Assembly: GCF_003008595.1 (NCBI RefSeq)
Contig: NZ_CP027669.1
Coordinates: forward strand, 1,116,001-1,180,000
DNA: 64,000 nucleotides
DNA from: Simplicispira suum
GTDB taxonomy: Bacteria; Pseudomonadota; Gammaproteobacteria; Burkholderiales; Burkholderiaceae_C
Reading direction: 5' to 3'
Part shown: positions 16,393-26,103 of the stretch, piece by piece
Numbering within the stretch: position 1 is the first letter of the stretch
Layout of the letters: each line of letters starts with the position of its first letter
Program-made: the position numbers and the translations under genes
Notes under the pieces: generated by a model
Database searches by the model: none
Seen by the model: the letters and a program-made list of their open reading frames with translations, nothing else
Told to the model about the DNA's origin: nothing

Positions 16393-19300
16393 GCGTCGCT
16401 CTCCTCCTCGGCGTCCGCCTGCGCCATGGGGTGCAAAGTGACCTGCACCTCCTTCGCCACCCAGTCCGCCAGGCAGGCATGCAGGAGTGGCGCCAGCGCC
16501 TCGAACTGGCCGTCGGCTGTCAGCGCTTCGAAGTCGGGGTAGAAGCGCTCCCACTCGGGTTCGCTCGCTTCGGGCGAAGGGCCTTGGTTGGAACCCGCGC
16601 CGTCGTATACGGCGTCGGCAGCGCGGCCTTCCACCTGCGCAAGCGTGGTCGCCAGCGGAAGAGGCAACGGCGCGGCGCCGCGCAGGTTCTGCTGCCACAA
16701 GGCAAGAACAATAGCCAGGTTGCTCTCGGCAGACGTCTGATCCATGGGCGGCCAGGTCAGCAAAGCGTCGCGAGCGACCAGCACGCCATGCAGCGCCTGG
16801 CCACTGGCTGCAGCGGCGAGGGCTTGCAGCCAGCTTCCGAGGAGCTTTTCCGGTCGCGGGTGCGGCGCAGTTTTGGCCTTGGCTTTGGCCAGCACACGCG
16901 AGGCCGTGCGGGTGAGCAGCGCGTCCCGGCCGTCCTCGGCGCGCCAAATGGGTTCGATCCAGTCGTCGAGCGCAATGGTCGTGGGCTTTTTTAGGTAAGA
17001 TTGGCCTCTATCGCTTACTGGATAAACGTTTGAAGCTATCAAATCAGGAGTATTCTCGGGAGACCAGAGCACGCGCAAGCGCGGCGCAGGGGCGCTCCAA
17101 ACCGCGCGCTGCGCCTGCCAAACCTCTGCCAGTGGCAACAGTTCGTCCATGAGCTGGACCTGTGCACGCTGCCCCAGCCCCGCCAGCGGCAGGCGGCCGG
17201 CGCGCCCCAGGCGAGCGATGGCGTCGCCCAGCAAAGGTTCGGCGAGGGTGTTGGCATCGGCGGTCCAGGCGGCATCCAGCGTGTCGAGCAGCTCGCTTGT
17301 GATCTGGTAGCTGTCCAGCCCTGCGACGGAAAAACTCTCATCGTCGCCCACATCCTCCTCTGGAGCATCGAACACCACGGCGAGCCGCTCGCGCAAAAAG
17401 GCCCGCGCCGGGTGGCGAATGAAGCGACCCAGCTGGGAAAGCGTGGTGCTTTCCAGTTCGACGTTTTGGCCTTCCCATAAAACCGGCAGAGGCATCGCAT
17501 CGGAGCCGGGCAGCACTTCATGCATTACCCGCCACTCCCGCGCATAGGTAAACCAGGACGCTGCGCCCGCGCCCCCTTGGAGCTCGTCGCTTTCAAAATA
17601 GCGCCGGCTGAAAGCTTGCAGCGGGTGCTCCGTACTCCGCTCGGCCACGGCGCCCTCGCCCCAGCCCGCAACCAGGTAGTCGCGCAGTTGTGCCACCAGC
17701 ACCGACGGCGGCTGCACGCTGTTGTCGCGTGCGCTGCGGCCCACCCAGCTCACGTAGAGCACGCGGCGGGCCGACAGCAGGGCTTCGAGCATCAACTGCC
17801 GGTCGTCGCCCTGGCGGGACCGGTCCCCAGGGCGCGCCTGGCCGGGCAGCGCCATCAGGTCGAAGTCGCTGCGCGGGCTGCGGCGCGGGTAGTCGCCGTC
17901 GTTCATGCCTAGCAGGCACACCACCTCGAAGGGGATGGCACGCAGCGGCAGCAGCGTGCAGAACGTGACACCCCCGGCGCGAAAGCGCTGCGCCAGGCGC
18001 GGAGCGTCCAGTGCCTGCTGCCAGGCCTGGCGGGCGGTGTCGAGGGGAATGGCGTCGGAAAATTCAGCGTCGTCGCAGTCGCGCAGCCAGTCGCCCAGTG
18101 CGGCCTCCAGGGCCTGCAGCGTCTGGCGATCCGCTTCGTCGGTGGCTTCGGCGAAGTCGGCCATCAGCGCGCGAAACCGCTCTGCCCATTGCAGTGGCGC
18201 AGCGGGTTCTGCCGCCTGCTGCGCCCAATGCTTGAGACGCGCAACGAGCGCGGCGAGCGCGCCGACCAATTCGGCGGCAAGTCCACCGATTTCGTTCCAG
18301 GCTTCAATACCGTCAAAGCTGCCAGTGCCTGCGGCGTAGCCCAGGAGCATGCGCTCAAGCCCAAAGACGACACTGTTCTGTGCGCCACAGGCCGCCAACC
18401 CCAGGACCGAACGCTGGTCGGCGTCGAGCCCCCAGCGGATGCCGGCGCCCGCCATCCAATGCGCCAATTGCTCCGCGTCGCCACTCGCCAGGCCGAGCCG
18501 CGCCGCGATGGCCGGTATATCCAGCAAACCCTGCAACTCGCTGAGCGTGCAGCGCTGCTGCGGCAGTCGGAGCAGCCAGTCGAGCGCGCCCACCAACGGG
18601 TGGCTGGCCCGCGCGCTCAAGTCGGCAATGCCCCAGGGGATGAAGCGCGGATCGCTGCGTGGCACCTGGCCGAACACCGCTCGCACTGCGGCCGCGAACT
18701 TCTCGATGTCGGGCACCATGACCACAATGTCGCGCGGCGCCAGCGGGGCGCCGCCCGGCGGACGGGCAAGCAGCTCCAGCAACTGGTCGTGCAATACCTC
18801 CACTTCGCGCAGTGCGCTGTGGGCGCTATGGAAAACGATGGATCGGTCTTGCGGTACCAGCACGACCGGCGGATGCTCAGCCAGCGGCACCAGGTCGCGT
18901 ATCCGGTTTTGCACTTGCGTGAGCAAAGGAGCGTCGGGCGCCTCGCCCTCGACGAACAGGTCCAGTCGCGGCAGCGTCGCTTGCTCCTGCGCGAGGGCAG
19001 CTTCGTCAAACGCGTCGAGCTGGCGCACAAAATCGCGGCCCTGGCGCCCCCAGGCGGCCAGAAGGGGATGGGCGTGCGCATGCAGGCTCTCCAGCGGTAC
19101 GGCGGCCAGATCCACCCCGTTGCGCAGCGGCTGGCGCCGGCGCGAGATGGCCAGCAACTCGCGGCCATCGACGGCATCGGCCCAATGAAATCGGCAAGGG
19201 TTGGGAATGGCAAGAAGCACCTGGCTATGGCGCGCGATGGCTGCGAGCATCTCAAGCACTGGCAAGGGCAGATGCGTCGCACCAAACAGCACCACCCGGC

Positions 19301-19988
19301 GGGCCAGTGGCTCCGCAAGGGTCGTTCCATCGCGCAGCTTGGCGAGCGCCTGCTGGTGAATCTGTGGGCGGATCGAACGACGCTCTGCATCACCAAGCCG
19401 CGCCAGCGCGGCACGCCACAGCAGCGGCTGCCATTGCTGATCTGGTGGAACCGGTATCTCGCCACGCCCAGGCGCGCGCAGGCGATCGTCGCCTGCAGCC
19501 CAGTCGCCCAGCCAGTCGGGGCGGTAGACCTGGTATTGATCGAACAGATCAGCGAGCCGGCCGGCCAGTTGCCACAGCCGCTCGGCGTCTGCGCCCTGCA
19601 AAAAGGCAGCCACCGGTTCAAAGCCTGGCTGTGTGGCGAGACTTGGCAAGTCCTGCAGCAAACGCCAAGTGAGCGCCGCCCTGTCTACTGGAGAACGCGT
19701 GGGCACCGCAGCTGCGCCCAGCACCTGGCGGTAGCTTTGCCAGAGAAAACGCGCCGGCAATTGCACTTGCGCCGCCGCGCAAACGCCGCTGCGCTCAGCC
19801 AGCGCCATCTTGAACCACTCGGCCACGCCATTGCTTTGCACCAAGACGACCTCGGTCTCAAGTGCGCCCAGAGGGTGGCGCCCCAGCCAGGCAAAGACCG
19901 TGTCTGCCAAGGTCTCAATGCGGTTGCCTTGCAGGGCAATCAGGCCTGCCGCAAGAGGGGTAGAACGAGGTGACGGTGCGACTGGCAT
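16389..19988 (-). CDS. recC: Exodeoxyribonuclease V gamma subunit RecC
   Basis: A 1199-residue subunit that splits the DNA duplex and recognises Chi. It has inactivated helicase-like and nuclease-like folds: LVQSNGVAEWFKMALAE near residue 50, DIVVMVPDIEKFAAAVRAVF near 420, the motif-like LLGMNDGDYPRRSPRSDFDL near 700 and a degenerate nuclease domain at the end. The Escherichia coli protein is 1122 residues. A family A repeat is read in frame at about residues 980-1000 (TPDLIASNVYPVSDRGQSYL), a segment that looks inserted. It is the first gene of the operon. The promoter must lie in 19989-20076, where I see no convincing hexamers. Confidence 0.93.
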   Translation of the reverse strand: MPVAPSPRSTPLAAGLIALQGNRIETLADTVFAWLGRHPLGALETEVVLVQSNGVAEWFKMALAERSGVCAAAQVQLPARFLWQSYRQVLGAAAVPTRSPVDRAALTWRLLQDLPSLATQPGFEPVAAFLQGADAERLWQLAGRLADLFDQYQVYRPDWLGDWAAGDDRLRAPGRGEIPVPPDQQWQPLLWRAALARLGDAERRSIRPQIHQQALAKLRDGTTLAEPLARRVVLFGATHLPLPVLEMLAAIARHSQVLLAIPNPCRFHWADAVDGRELLAISRRRQPLRNGVDLAAVPLESLHAHAHPLLAAWGRQGRDFVRQLDAFDEAALAQEQATLPRLDLFVEGEAPDAPLLTQVQNRIRDLVPLAEHPPVVLVPQDRSIVFHSAHSALREVEVLHDQLLELLARPPGGAPLAPRDIVVMVPDIEKFAAAVRAVFGQVPRSDPRFIPWGIADLSARASHPLVGALDWLLRLPQQRCTLSELQGLLDIPAIAARLGLASGDAEQLAHWMAGAGIRWGLDADQRSVLGLAACGAQNSVVFGLERMLLGYAAGTGSFDGIEAWNEIGGLAAELVGALAALVARLKHWAQQAAEPAAPLQWAERFRALMADFAEATDEADRQTLQALEAALGDWLRDCDDAEFSDAIPLDTARQAWQQALDAPRLAQRFRAGGVTFCTLLPLRAIPFEVVCLLGMNDGDYPRRSPRSDFDLMALPGQARPGDRSRQGDDRQLMLEALLSARRVLYVSWVGRSARDNSVQPPSVLVAQLRDYLVAGWGEGAVAERSTEHPLQAFSRRYFESDELQGGAGAASWFTYAREWRVMHEVLPGSDAMPLPVLWEGQNVELESTTLSQLGRFIRHPARAFLRERLAVVFDAPEEDVGDDESFSVAGLDSYQITSELLDTLDAAWTADANTLAEPLLGDAIARLGRAGRLPLAGLGQRAQVQLMDELLPLAEVWQAQRAVWSAPAPRLRVLWSPENTPDLIASNVYPVSDRGQSYLKKPTTIALDDWIEPIWRAEDGRDALLTRTASRVLAKAKAKTAPHPRPEKLLGSWLQALAAAASGQALHGVLVARDALLTWPPMDQTSAESNLAIVLALWQQNLRGAAPLPLPLATTLAQVEGRAADAVYDGAGSNQGPSPEASEPEWERFYPDFEALTADGQFEALAPLLHACLADWVAKEVQVTLHPMAQADAEEESDA
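16991..17055 (-). repeat. Dispersed palindromic repeat, family A, copy 4 (inside recC)
   Basis: In the minus orientation it reads GAATACTCCTGATTTGATAG, CTTCAAACGTTTATCCAGTA and AGCGATAGAGGCCAATCTTA, closely matching copy 2 over its whole length. It is entirely within recC and is translated without a stop. The arms are more diverged than in intergenic copies, as expected if the copy is old or under coding constraint. Confidence 0.85.
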
Positions 19989-20076
19989 ACGGCGGCATGG
20001 ACTCCATTCGCATCAACGGCAAAGGCGCGGCAGCCAGCATTTGCTGCCTCCGCCCCCAAACGCGCCGCCGAAATGC

Positions 20077-20103
20077 AAAACGCCCACCAAGGGTGGGCGT
20101 TTT
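20077..20103. terminator. Bidirectional terminator between initiator tRNA and recC
   Basis: Perfect 12-base arms AAAACGCCCACC (20077-20088) and GGTGGGCGTTTT (20092-20103) around a three-base loop. On the minus strand it comes 5 bases after the tRNA CCA end and closes with TTTT, so it should end the ribosomal/tRNA transcript and protect recC from read-through. Confidence 0.9.
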
Positions 20104-20108
20104 AAAGC

Positions 20109-20185
<77 letters not shown>

Positions 20186-20203
20186 GCAAGCTGAAATTAT
20201 AAC

Positions 20204-20599
20204 TTATTTTTTATCGTCTGCGGGCGCTGCCGCAGTTTCTTCACCGCGATCCACCAGTTCCACAAACGCCATGGGCGCGTTGTCACCCACGCGGTAACCC
20301 ATCTTCAAAATACGGGTGTAACCACCGGGGCGTGCGTTAAAACGCGGGCCGAGCACGGTGAACAACTTGGTCACGCTGTTGCGATCACGCAGGCGGTCAA
20401 ATGCCAAGCGGCGGTTGGCCAGCGTGTCCACCTTGGCCAAGGTGATCATGGGTTCGACGACGCGGCGCAGTTCTTTCGACTTGGGTAGCGTGGTCTTGAT
20501 GGCTTCGTGCTCAATGAGCGAATTCATCATGTTGCGCAGCATCGCGAGGCGGTGCGAGCTGGTGCGGTTGAGTTTGCGAAGGCCGAGTCCGTGACGCAT
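20204..20599 (-). CDS. rplQ: 50S ribosomal protein L17
   Basis: A 131-residue large-subunit protein near the exit tunnel. The N terminus [17 protein letters not shown] and the following block with [20 protein letters not shown] are diagnostic. The C-terminal tail ([12 protein letters not shown]) is an acidic extension beyond the core. It is the last protein gene of the alpha operon, after rpoA, and is separated from it by a 91-base spacer that contains a terminator-like hairpin. An AAGGA ribosome site lies 8 bases before the ATG. The initiator tRNA follows closely. Confidence 0.97.
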   Translation of the reverse strand: MRHGLGLRKLNRTSSHRLAMLRNMMNSLIEHEAIKTTLPKSKELRRVVEPMITLAKVDTLANRRLAFDRLRDRNSVTKLFTVLGPRFNARPGGYTRILKMGYRVGDNAPMAFVELVDRGEETAAAPADDKK

Positions 20600-20622
20600 G
20601 GTGCTTATCCTTTTCTGTAGTT

Positions 20623-20652
20623 AAAACGGGCAACCGTATCAGGTACTGCCCG
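20623..20652 (-). terminator. Terminator-like hairpin between rpoA and rplQ
   Basis: On the minus strand CGGGCAGTACC pairs with GGTTGCCCG around a six-base loop (nine pairs with a two-base bulge), followed directly by TTTTAAC. It lies after rpoA and just upstream of the rplQ ribosome site. It could lower rplQ expression by partial termination or serve as an RNA processing site. Confidence 0.5.
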
Positions 20653-20690
20653 GGCACGTCCCCTTTCGAGAGGGGCGCGAGATTATATGT

Positions 20691-21683
20691 TTAGCGCTTG
20701 TCCAGGCCGGCTGGCGGCCAGTTTTCCAGCTTCATACCCAAGGTCAGCCCGCGCGAAGCAAGCACTTCCTTGATTTCGTTGAGCGATTTGCGACCCAGGT
20801 TGGGGGTCTTGAGCAGCTCGTTTTCGGTACGCTGAATCAGGTCACCGATGTAGTAGATGTTTTCCGCCTTGAGGCAGTTGGCCGAACGCACCGTGAGTTC
20901 AAGCTCATCCACCGGGCGCAGCAGGATGGGATCAAAGCTGGCATTGCTGCGGGCGCCGGACTGCGAGGTGATTTCCCCGATTTCACCGCCGTCAAGCTGT
21001 GCAAACACCGCGAGCTGCTCCACCAGAATGCGCGCCGAGGCTCGCACGGCGTCTTCGGCCGTGACAGCACCGTTGGTTTCGATTTCAACGACCAGTTTGT
21101 CCAGATCGGTACGCTGCTCGACGCGTGCGCTTTCAACCGTGTAGCTGACGCGCTTGATGGGCGAGAACGACGCGTCAAGCACGATACGGCCAATCGACTT
21201 CGTGGCCTCGTCGCCGTAGCGGCGCTGGTTGCCCGGAACGTAGCCACGGCCCTTTTCGACTTTGACCTGCATATCCAGCTTGCCGCCCTGCGACAGGTGC
21301 GCAATGACGTGATCCGGGTTGACAATTTCAACGTCGTGCGGCGTCTGGATGTCGCGGGCAGTCACGACGCCTTCGGTGTCCTTGCGCAAGCTCAACGTCA
21401 CCTCGTCGCGGTTATGCAACTTGAACACAACACCTTTGAGATTCAGCAGGATGTTGACTACGTCTTCCTGGACACCATCGACCGAGGAATACTCGTGCAG
21501 AACGCCTGCAATGGTGACTTCGGTGACGGCATAGCCGACCATGGACGAAAGCAGGACGCGCCGGATAGCGTTGCCCAGCGTATGACCGTAGCCCCGCTCG
21601 AACGGCTCGAGCGTGACCTTGGCTCGGTTGTGGCCGAGTTGCTCGACGTTGATGGTCTTGGGCTTCAGCAAATTTGTTTGCAT
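20691..21683 (-). CDS. rpoA: RNA polymerase alpha subunit
   Basis: A 330-residue subunit. The N-terminal domain (1-235) dimerises and nucleates assembly of the polymerase, with [20 protein letters not shown] near residue 30. The C-terminal domain (about 250-315) carries the helix-hairpin-helix motif [20 protein letters not shown] that binds UP elements and activators. The length and sequence are standard for Betaproteobacteria. It lies between rpsD and rplQ as in the usual alpha operon. The 113-base spacer from rpsD contains a seven-base inverted repeat (21738-21744 with 21759-21765). Confidence 0.98.
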   Translation of the reverse strand: MQTNLLKPKTINVEQLGHNRAKVTLEPFERGYGHTLGNAIRRVLLSSMVGYAVTEVTIAGVLHEYSSVDGVQEDVVNILLNLKGVVFKLHNRDEVTLSLRKDTEGVVTARDIQTPHDVEIVNPDHVIAHLSQGGKLDMQVKVEKGRGYVPGNQRRYGDEATKSIGRIVLDASFSPIKRVSYTVESARVEQRTDLDKLVVEIETNGAVTAEDAVRASARILVEQLAVFAQLDGGEIGEITSQSGARSNASFDPILLRPVDELELTVRSANCLKAENIYYIGDLIQRTENELLKTPNLGRKSLNEIKEVLASRGLTLGMKLENWPPAGLDKR

Positions 21684-21796
21684 GCAGACTTCCTCTCAAT
21701 ACCCCCAGCTCGTTACACCGGTAAGGCTGGTGAAGCACCTGCCCGACGATGCCTCGCGGGGCAGGAACGATAAATTCAAGAACAGATTTGCTGCGC

Positions 21797-22420
21797 TTAG
21801 CGCGAGTACAACTCGACGATCAGCGATTCGTTGATGTCGGCGCCAAACTCATCGCGATCCGGCACCTTTTTGAACACGCCTTCGGCCTTGTCACCGTTGA
21901 CGTCGACCCAGGCGGGCATACCGACTTGTGCCGCAAGCTGCAACGCTTCAACGATACGGTTCTGCTTTTTGGATTTTTCGCGCACGGCAACTACATCTCC
22001 CACCTTCACGAGGTACGAGGGGATGTTCACCGATTGGCCATTCACCGTGATCGCCTTGTGCGACACCATCTGGCGTGCCTCCGCGCGCGTCGAGCCAAAG
22101 CCCATGCGGTACACAACGTTGTCAAGACGGCACTCGAGCAGCGACAGCAAGTTGGCGCCAGTATTGCCTTTTTTACGCTCTGCGGCTTCAAAATAGCGAC
22201 GGAACTGCTTTTCCAGGATGCCGTACATGCGCTTGACCTTCTGCTTTTCGCGCAGTTGCAGGCCATAGTCGGAAGTACGTTGACCCGAGGTCCGGCCATG
22301 CTGGCCTGGCTTGGAATCGAACTTCGACTTGTCCGCAATCGAGCGACGTGCGCTCTTGAGGAACAGGTCGGTGCCTTCACGGCGGGAGAGTTTGGCCTTG
22401 GGGCCGAGGTAACGTGCCAC
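21797..22420 (-). CDS. rpsD: 30S ribosomal protein S4 (GTG start)
   Basis: A 207-residue primary rRNA-binding protein that starts assembly of the 16S 5' domain; in Escherichia coli it also represses the alpha operon. The start is GTG, giving [20 protein letters not shown] as in S4 proteins generally. An AGAAGGA ribosome site lies 8 bases upstream, and the in-frame ATG further upstream would add an unsupported extension. The S4 RNA-binding domain (about 98-160) contains [20 protein letters not shown]. The spacer between rpsK and this gene holds two strong hairpins. Confidence 0.97.
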   Translation of the reverse strand: MARYLGPKAKLSRREGTDLFLKSARRSIADKSKFDSKPGQHGRTSGQRTSDYGLQLREKQKVKRMYGILEKQFRRYFEAAERKKGNTGANLLSLLECRLDNVVYRMGFGSTRAEARQMVSHKAITVNGQSVNIPSYLVKVGDVVAVREKSKKQNRIVEALQLAAQVGMPAWVDVNGDKAEGVFKKVPDRDEFGADINESLIVELYSR

Positions 22421-22444
22421 TTGAATGTCCTTCTGGTGTCTCTG

Positions 22445-22495
22445 CCGCAAACCATTGCGGGAGCCGCCTGCGGCGTGGATACGGGCGCAGGCGGC
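22445..22495 (-). other. Two adjacent hairpins in the rpsK-rpsD spacer
   Basis: Perfect inverted repeats: GCCGCCTGCG (22463-22472) with CGCAGGCGGC (22486-22495), and CCGCAA (22445-22450) with TTGCGG (22455-22460) around a four-base loop. Both lie in the transcribed 93-base spacer just upstream of the rpsD ribosome site. No T-run follows, so they are not classical terminators. They may be a protein-binding or processing element. Confidence 0.7.
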
Positions 22496-22513
22496 GGTGG
22501 GCTTGGAGGTAAA

Positions 22514-22918
22514 TTAAATACGGCGGCGCTTTTGTGGGCGGCACCCGTTGTGAGGAACCGGGGTCACATCAGAAATCGAGGTGATGCGGATACCGAGTGC
22601 ACCGAGAGCCCGCACCGAGGACTCGCGTCCAGGACCAGGGCCCTTGATCTCGACATCCAGATTCTTGATGCCCTGCTCAATCGCTGCGCGGCCGGCCATT
22701 TCTGAAGCGACCTGCGCTGCGAATGGAGTCGACTTGCGCGAACCTTTGAAACCCTGACCACCCGATGACGCCCACGACAAGGCATTGCCTTGTCGATCGG
22801 TGATCGTGATGATGGTGTTGTTGAACGAGGCGTGCACATGAGCAATACCGTCAGAAACGTTCTTGCGAACCTTTTTGCGGACGCGCTGCGAGGCGTTATT
22901 GGCAGGAGACTTGGCCAT
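22514..22918 (-). CDS. rpsK: 30S ribosomal protein S11
   Basis: A 134-residue protein of the 30S platform, near the Shine-Dalgarno helix. Diagnostic stretches are [39 protein letters not shown] and the C-terminal [20 protein letters not shown] followed by RRI. The length fits the family. It lies 18 bases after rpsM in the alpha operon. The N terminus ([20 protein letters not shown]) is the usual basic extension. Confidence 0.97.
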   Translation of the reverse strand: MAKSPANNASQRVRKKVRKNVSDGIAHVHASFNNTIITITDRQGNALSWASSGGQGFKGSRKSTPFAAQVASEMAGRAAIEQGIKNLDVEIKGPGPGRESSVRALGALGIRITSISDVTPVPHNGCRPQKRRRI

Positions 22919-22936
22919 ATTGATCTTTCAATCTCT

Positions 22937-23302
22937 TTATTTCTTCAGGGCTGCGGCGCCCTTGCGCGGTCCCTTGCGGGTCCGTGCGTTGGTGCGCGTG
23001 CGCTGACCGCGCATTGGCAAGCCGCGACGGTGGCGAAAACCGCGGTAGCAACCGATGTCCATCAAGCGCTTGATGTTCATCGTGGTTTCGCGGCGCAGGT
23101 CACCTTCGATGGTGAACTGAGCGATGTGATCGCGAATCTTCTCGAGATCGCCGTCCGTCAGATCTTTGATCTTCTTGGAATAGGCGATGTCGCAAGCTTC
23201 ACAGATCTTGCGTGCGCGAGTGCGACCAATACCAAAGATGGCTGTCAAGCCAATCTCTGCATGTTGATGCGGCGGAATATTGATGCCAGCGATACGTGCC
23301 AT
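22937..23302 (-). CDS. rpsM: 30S ribosomal protein S13
   Basis: A 121-residue protein of the 30S head that contacts the P-site tRNA and forms bridges to the large subunit. It begins [20 protein letters not shown] and contains the helix-two-turn-helix [18 protein letters not shown], then ends in the basic tail [20 protein letters not shown]. Sequence and length are canonical. It lies 24 bases after rpmJ and is first of the rpsM-rpsK-rpsD-rpoA-rplQ group. Confidence 0.97.
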   Translation of the reverse strand: MARIAGINIPPHQHAEIGLTAIFGIGRTRARKICEACDIAYSKKIKDLTDGDLEKIRDHIAQFTIEGDLRRETTMNIKRLMDIGCYRGFRHRRGLPMRGQRTRTNARTRKGPRKGAAALKK

Positions 23303-23326
23303 GTGCGTCCTCTAATACTTTCCTGT

Positions 23327-23440
23327 TCAACCCTGACGCTGCTTGTGACGCAGGTCCGTGCAGATCACGCGCACCACACCCTTGCGGCGGATGATCTTGC
23401 AGTTGCGGCAGATTTTCTTGACCGAAGCCGAAACTCTCAT
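23327..23440 (-). CDS. rpmJ: 50S ribosomal protein L36
   Basis: A 37-residue protein. The translation starts [20 protein letters not shown] and ends [16 protein letters not shown]. Three cysteines (CRNC and ICTD) and His33 form the zinc site of the classical C+ form of L36, which stabilises 23S rRNA near the peptidyl-transferase support. GGAG lies 5 bases before the ATG. It follows secY by 145 bases. No infA gene fits into that space, although infA is often found there in related bacteria. Confidence 0.95.
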   Translation of the reverse strand: MRVSASVKKICRNCKIIRRKGVVRVICTDLRHKQRQG

Positions 23441-23585
23441 TTCATTCTCCTAAAACCAGTCGTGGTGCGCGGCGATGCCATTCACACCTTGTTGGGGTGC
23501 GCCCTGGCGCACCGCGTTGCTTTCGAAATCCGAAGACTTCTTGTTATTAACCCATATCGACCACAGCTCGCCGACACATTTCCAA

Positions 23586-24905
23586 TCAGCCTCCCGCATT
23601 GCCCTTGAAGTTCGCCTTCTTAAGCAAAGAGTCGTACTGCTGCGACATGAGATAGTTCTGAACCTGCGCCATGAAGTCCATGGTAACTACCACGATGATC
23701 AGCAAGGAAGTTCCACCAAAATAAAACGGAACGTTGTACTTGATGATCATGAATTCCGGCAGCAAACACACCAGCGTGATATAGATCGCTCCAGCCAGGG
23801 TCAGGCGGACCAGGATCTTGTCAATGTAGCGCGCTGTTTGGTCCCCCGGACGAATGCCTGGAATGAAAGCGCCGCTCTTCTTGAGGTTATCTGCTGTTTC
23901 CCGGCTATTGAATACCAACGCGGTATAAAAGAAGCAGAAAAATACGATGGCGGTGGCATACAACAGCACATAAATAGGCTGCCCCGGTGTCAATGCACCG
24001 GAGATGTCTTTCAGCCAACGCATAGAGTCGCCGGCACTGAACCAGTTAACCACCGTTGCTGGCAGCAAAATAATGGAAGATGCGAAGATAGGTGGGATGA
24101 CACCGGACATATTGAGCTTGAGCGGCAGATGGGAAGCTTGGCCTCCATACACCTTATTGCCCACTTGCCGCCTAGCGTAATTCACCAGTATTTTACGCTG
24201 TCCACGTTCAACAAATACCACAAAGTACGTGACCAAGCAGACGAGCAACACAATAAACAAAGCCGCAAGGATACTCATGGAACCCGTACGCACCAACTCC
24301 AACAGACCACCAATCGCGCTTGGAAGACCCGCCGCAATACCAGCGAAAATCAGGATGGAAATACCATTGCCCAACCCGCGCTCCGTAATTTGCTCACCTA
24401 ACCACATCAGAAACATGGTGCCAGCGGTCAGACTGACAACAGCGGTCATACGAAAGCCAAAGCCAGGAGAAATAACCAGACCGGCAGAGCTCTCCAGCGC
24501 CACAGCAATTCCGAGTGACTGAAACAAGGCAAGCCCAAGTGTTCCATAGCGCGTGTATTGGGTGATTTTCCGCTGTCCGGCTGCGCCTTCTTTCTTCATC
24601 TGCTCGAAGGTTGGCACAGCATAAGACATCAGCTGCATGATGATCGACGCCGAGATGTACGGCATGATCCCTAGCGCAAACACCGTGAAGCGGGACAGCG
24701 CGCCACCCGAGAACATGTTGAACAGGTTCAGGATGCCGCCCTGCTGACCGTTGAACAGCTGCTTGAGCTGCGCTGGGTCAATGCCTGGCACAGGGATATG
24801 CGCCCCCACGCGGTAAACGACCAACGCGAGCAGCAGAAACACCAGCCTGCGGCGAAGGTCGCCGTACTTGCCGGTTTTCGCTATGGATGCTGCGTTAGTT
24901 GCCAC
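23586..24905 (-). CDS. secY: Protein translocase subunit SecY
   Basis: A 439-residue inner-membrane channel protein with ten transmembrane helices, forming the SecYEG pore. Recognisable pieces are [17 protein letters not shown] in helix 1, the plug region with [32 protein letters not shown] in helix 2, [24 protein letters not shown] sequence in helix 5 (here [20 protein letters not shown]) and the cytoplasmic loop with [15 protein letters not shown] that binds the ribosome and SecA. It sits in its normal place between rplO and rpmJ, 22 bases after rplO. Local GC is slightly lower than in the ribosomal genes, as usual for a hydrophobic protein. Confidence 0.97.
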   Translation of the reverse strand: MATNAASIAKTGKYGDLRRRLVFLLLALVVYRVGAHIPVPGIDPAQLKQLFNGQQGGILNLFNMFSGGALSRFTVFALGIMPYISASIIMQLMSYAVPTFEQMKKEGAAGQRKITQYTRYGTLGLALFQSLGIAVALESSAGLVISPGFGFRMTAVVSLTAGTMFLMWLGEQITERGLGNGISILIFAGIAAGLPSAIGGLLELVRTGSMSILAALFIVLLVCLVTYFVVFVERGQRKILVNYARRQVGNKVYGGQASHLPLKLNMSGVIPPIFASSIILLPATVVNWFSAGDSMRWLKDISGALTPGQPIYVLLYATAIVFFCFFYTALVFNSRETADNLKKSGAFIPGIRPGDQTARYIDKILVRLTLAGAIYITLVCLLPEFMIIKYNVPFYFGGTSLLIIVVVTMDFMAQVQNYLMSQQYDSLLKKANFKGNAGG

Positions 24906-24927
24906 GAAAGTCCTTTGTCACCTTGAA

Positions 24928-25359
24928 TCAGGCCAGGCTGCCGCCAGCGGCTTCGATCGCCACGCGCGCACCCGCCGTTGCACCAATACCGGTCAGCTTG
25001 ACGGCAATTGAAAGCTCGCCGGTCTTGACCACTTTGACAACCTTGGTCATCTGACCGACCAGACCCGCCTGCTTGAGTGCCAGCATGTCGACTTCGGGCG
25101 ACCCCAGTAATGTCAGCGCCGACAGCGTGATTTCAGCGTTGTACTTCAGCGTCATCGACTTGAATCCGCGCTTGGGCAAACGACGCTGCAAGGGCATCTG
25201 GCCGCCCTCAAAGCCGACCTTGTGGTAGCCACCGGAACGCGATTTTTGGCCTTTGTGGCCACGGCCGGCGGTCTTGCCGAGCCCAGAGCCGATGCCACGG
25301 CCAACGCGACGCTTGGCGTGCTTGGATCCGGCTGCCGGCTTGATGCTATTGAGTTCCAT
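24928..25359 (-). CDS. rplO: 50S ribosomal protein L15
   Basis: A 143-residue late-assembly protein of the large subunit. The N-terminal glycine/arginine-rich region ([20 protein letters not shown], then KGQKSRSG) threads into the 23S rRNA; the C-terminal globular part begins after the RLPKRGFKS segment. The ATG giving MELNSIKPA is chosen over two upstream in-frame codons because GAGAGG lies 6 bases before it and the family begins this way. It lies 10 bases after rpmD in the spc cluster. Confidence 0.96.
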   Translation of the reverse strand: MELNSIKPAAGSKHAKRRVGRGIGSGLGKTAGRGHKGQKSRSGGYHKVGFEGGQMPLQRRLPKRGFKSMTLKYNAEITLSALTLLGSPEVDMLALKQAGLVGQMTKVVKVVKTGELSIAVKLTGIGATAGARVAIEAAGGSLA

Positions 25360-25369
25360 CACCAACCTC

Positions 25370-25552
25370 TCAGAGGACTTTGACCAGGTAACTGATCTTG
25401 TTGATCATGCCGCGAACCTCAGGGCTATCCTGAAGTTCGCTGACACTGTTGAGCTTGCGCAAACCCAGGCCGCGCACGGTGTCGCGGTGGGATTGCTGGG
25501 TGCCGATCGGGCTGCGAACCAGCTGGATCTTCACGGTTTGTTGTGTAGACAT
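25370..25552 (-). CDS. rpmD: 50S ribosomal protein L30
   Basis: A 60-residue protein of the large subunit that contacts domain II of 23S rRNA. It shows the standard L30 pattern: [20 protein letters not shown], then [20 protein letters not shown] and [14 protein letters not shown]. It lies between rpsE and rplO, 14 bases after rpsE, in the usual order. Small but unmistakable. Confidence 0.96.
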   Translation of the reverse strand: MSTQQTVKIQLVRSPIGTQQSHRDTVRGLGLRKLNSVSELQDSPEVRGMINKISYLVKVL

Positions 25553-25566
25553 TTGTGAACTCCCTG

Positions 25567-26085
25567 TCAGGCGAAGAGGTCTTCAACCGACTTGCCGCGC
25601 TTGGAAGCAATTTCCGAAGGCGTGGTGGAATTGGTCAACGCATCAAAAGTTGCGCGAACCATGTTGTAAGGGTTGGAAGAGCCGTGGCTCTTGGCCACGA
25701 TATCGGTCATGCCCATCACTTCGAAGACAGCGCGCATGGGGCCACCTGCAATAATGCCGGTTCCTTTTGGAGCCGGAGCCATCATGACGAACGCAGCGCC
25801 GTGGTGGCCCGTGACTTGATGATGAATGGTGCCGTTCTTGAGAGAGACCTTCACCATGTTGCGGCGCGCCTCTTCCATCGCTTTTTGCACAGCAGCAGGC
25901 ACTTCCTTGGATTTGCCCTTGCCCATGCCTACGCGACCATCGCCGTCACCCACTACGGTCAGCGCGGCGAAGCCGAGAATTCGTCCGCCCTTCACCACCT
26001 TGGTGACGCGGTTCACGGCGATCATCTTCTCGCGCATGCCGTCATCGCGGCCTTCGTCTTGCACTCGGGGTTGAAATTTAGCCAT
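25567..26085 (-). CDS. rpsE: 30S ribosomal protein S5
   Basis: A 172-residue protein at the mRNA entry site, needed for decoding fidelity and mRNA unwinding. The double-stranded RNA-binding domain contains [20 protein letters not shown] and [20 protein letters not shown]. The C-terminal domain contains [20 protein letters not shown]. These are the standard S5 blocks and the length is normal. It lies 18 bases after rplR. Confidence 0.97.
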   Translation of the reverse strand: MAKFQPRVQDEGRDDGMREKMIAVNRVTKVVKGGRILGFAALTVVGDGDGRVGMGKGKSKEVPAAVQKAMEEARRNMVKVSLKNGTIHHQVTGHHGAAFVMMAPAPKGTGIIAGGPMRAVFEVMGMTDIVAKSHGSSNPYNMVRATFDALTNSTTPSEIASKRGKSVEDLFA

Positions 26086-26103
26086 TTTCTTTATCCGTTC
26101 CGC

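Noticed and set aside
16393..16947. A longer RecB start that would extend the protein by about 185 residues
   Set aside because: The extension lies inside recC in another frame; the ATGA overlap and the distance to Walker A favour the start at 16392.
18189..19973. A 594-codon open frame on the plus strand
   Set aside because: Antisense to recC, with no family features.
23441..23585. Possible infA gene between rpmJ and secY
   Set aside because: The space is 145 bases, shorter than the roughly 219 bases needed, and no IF-1 sequence is readable in any frame.
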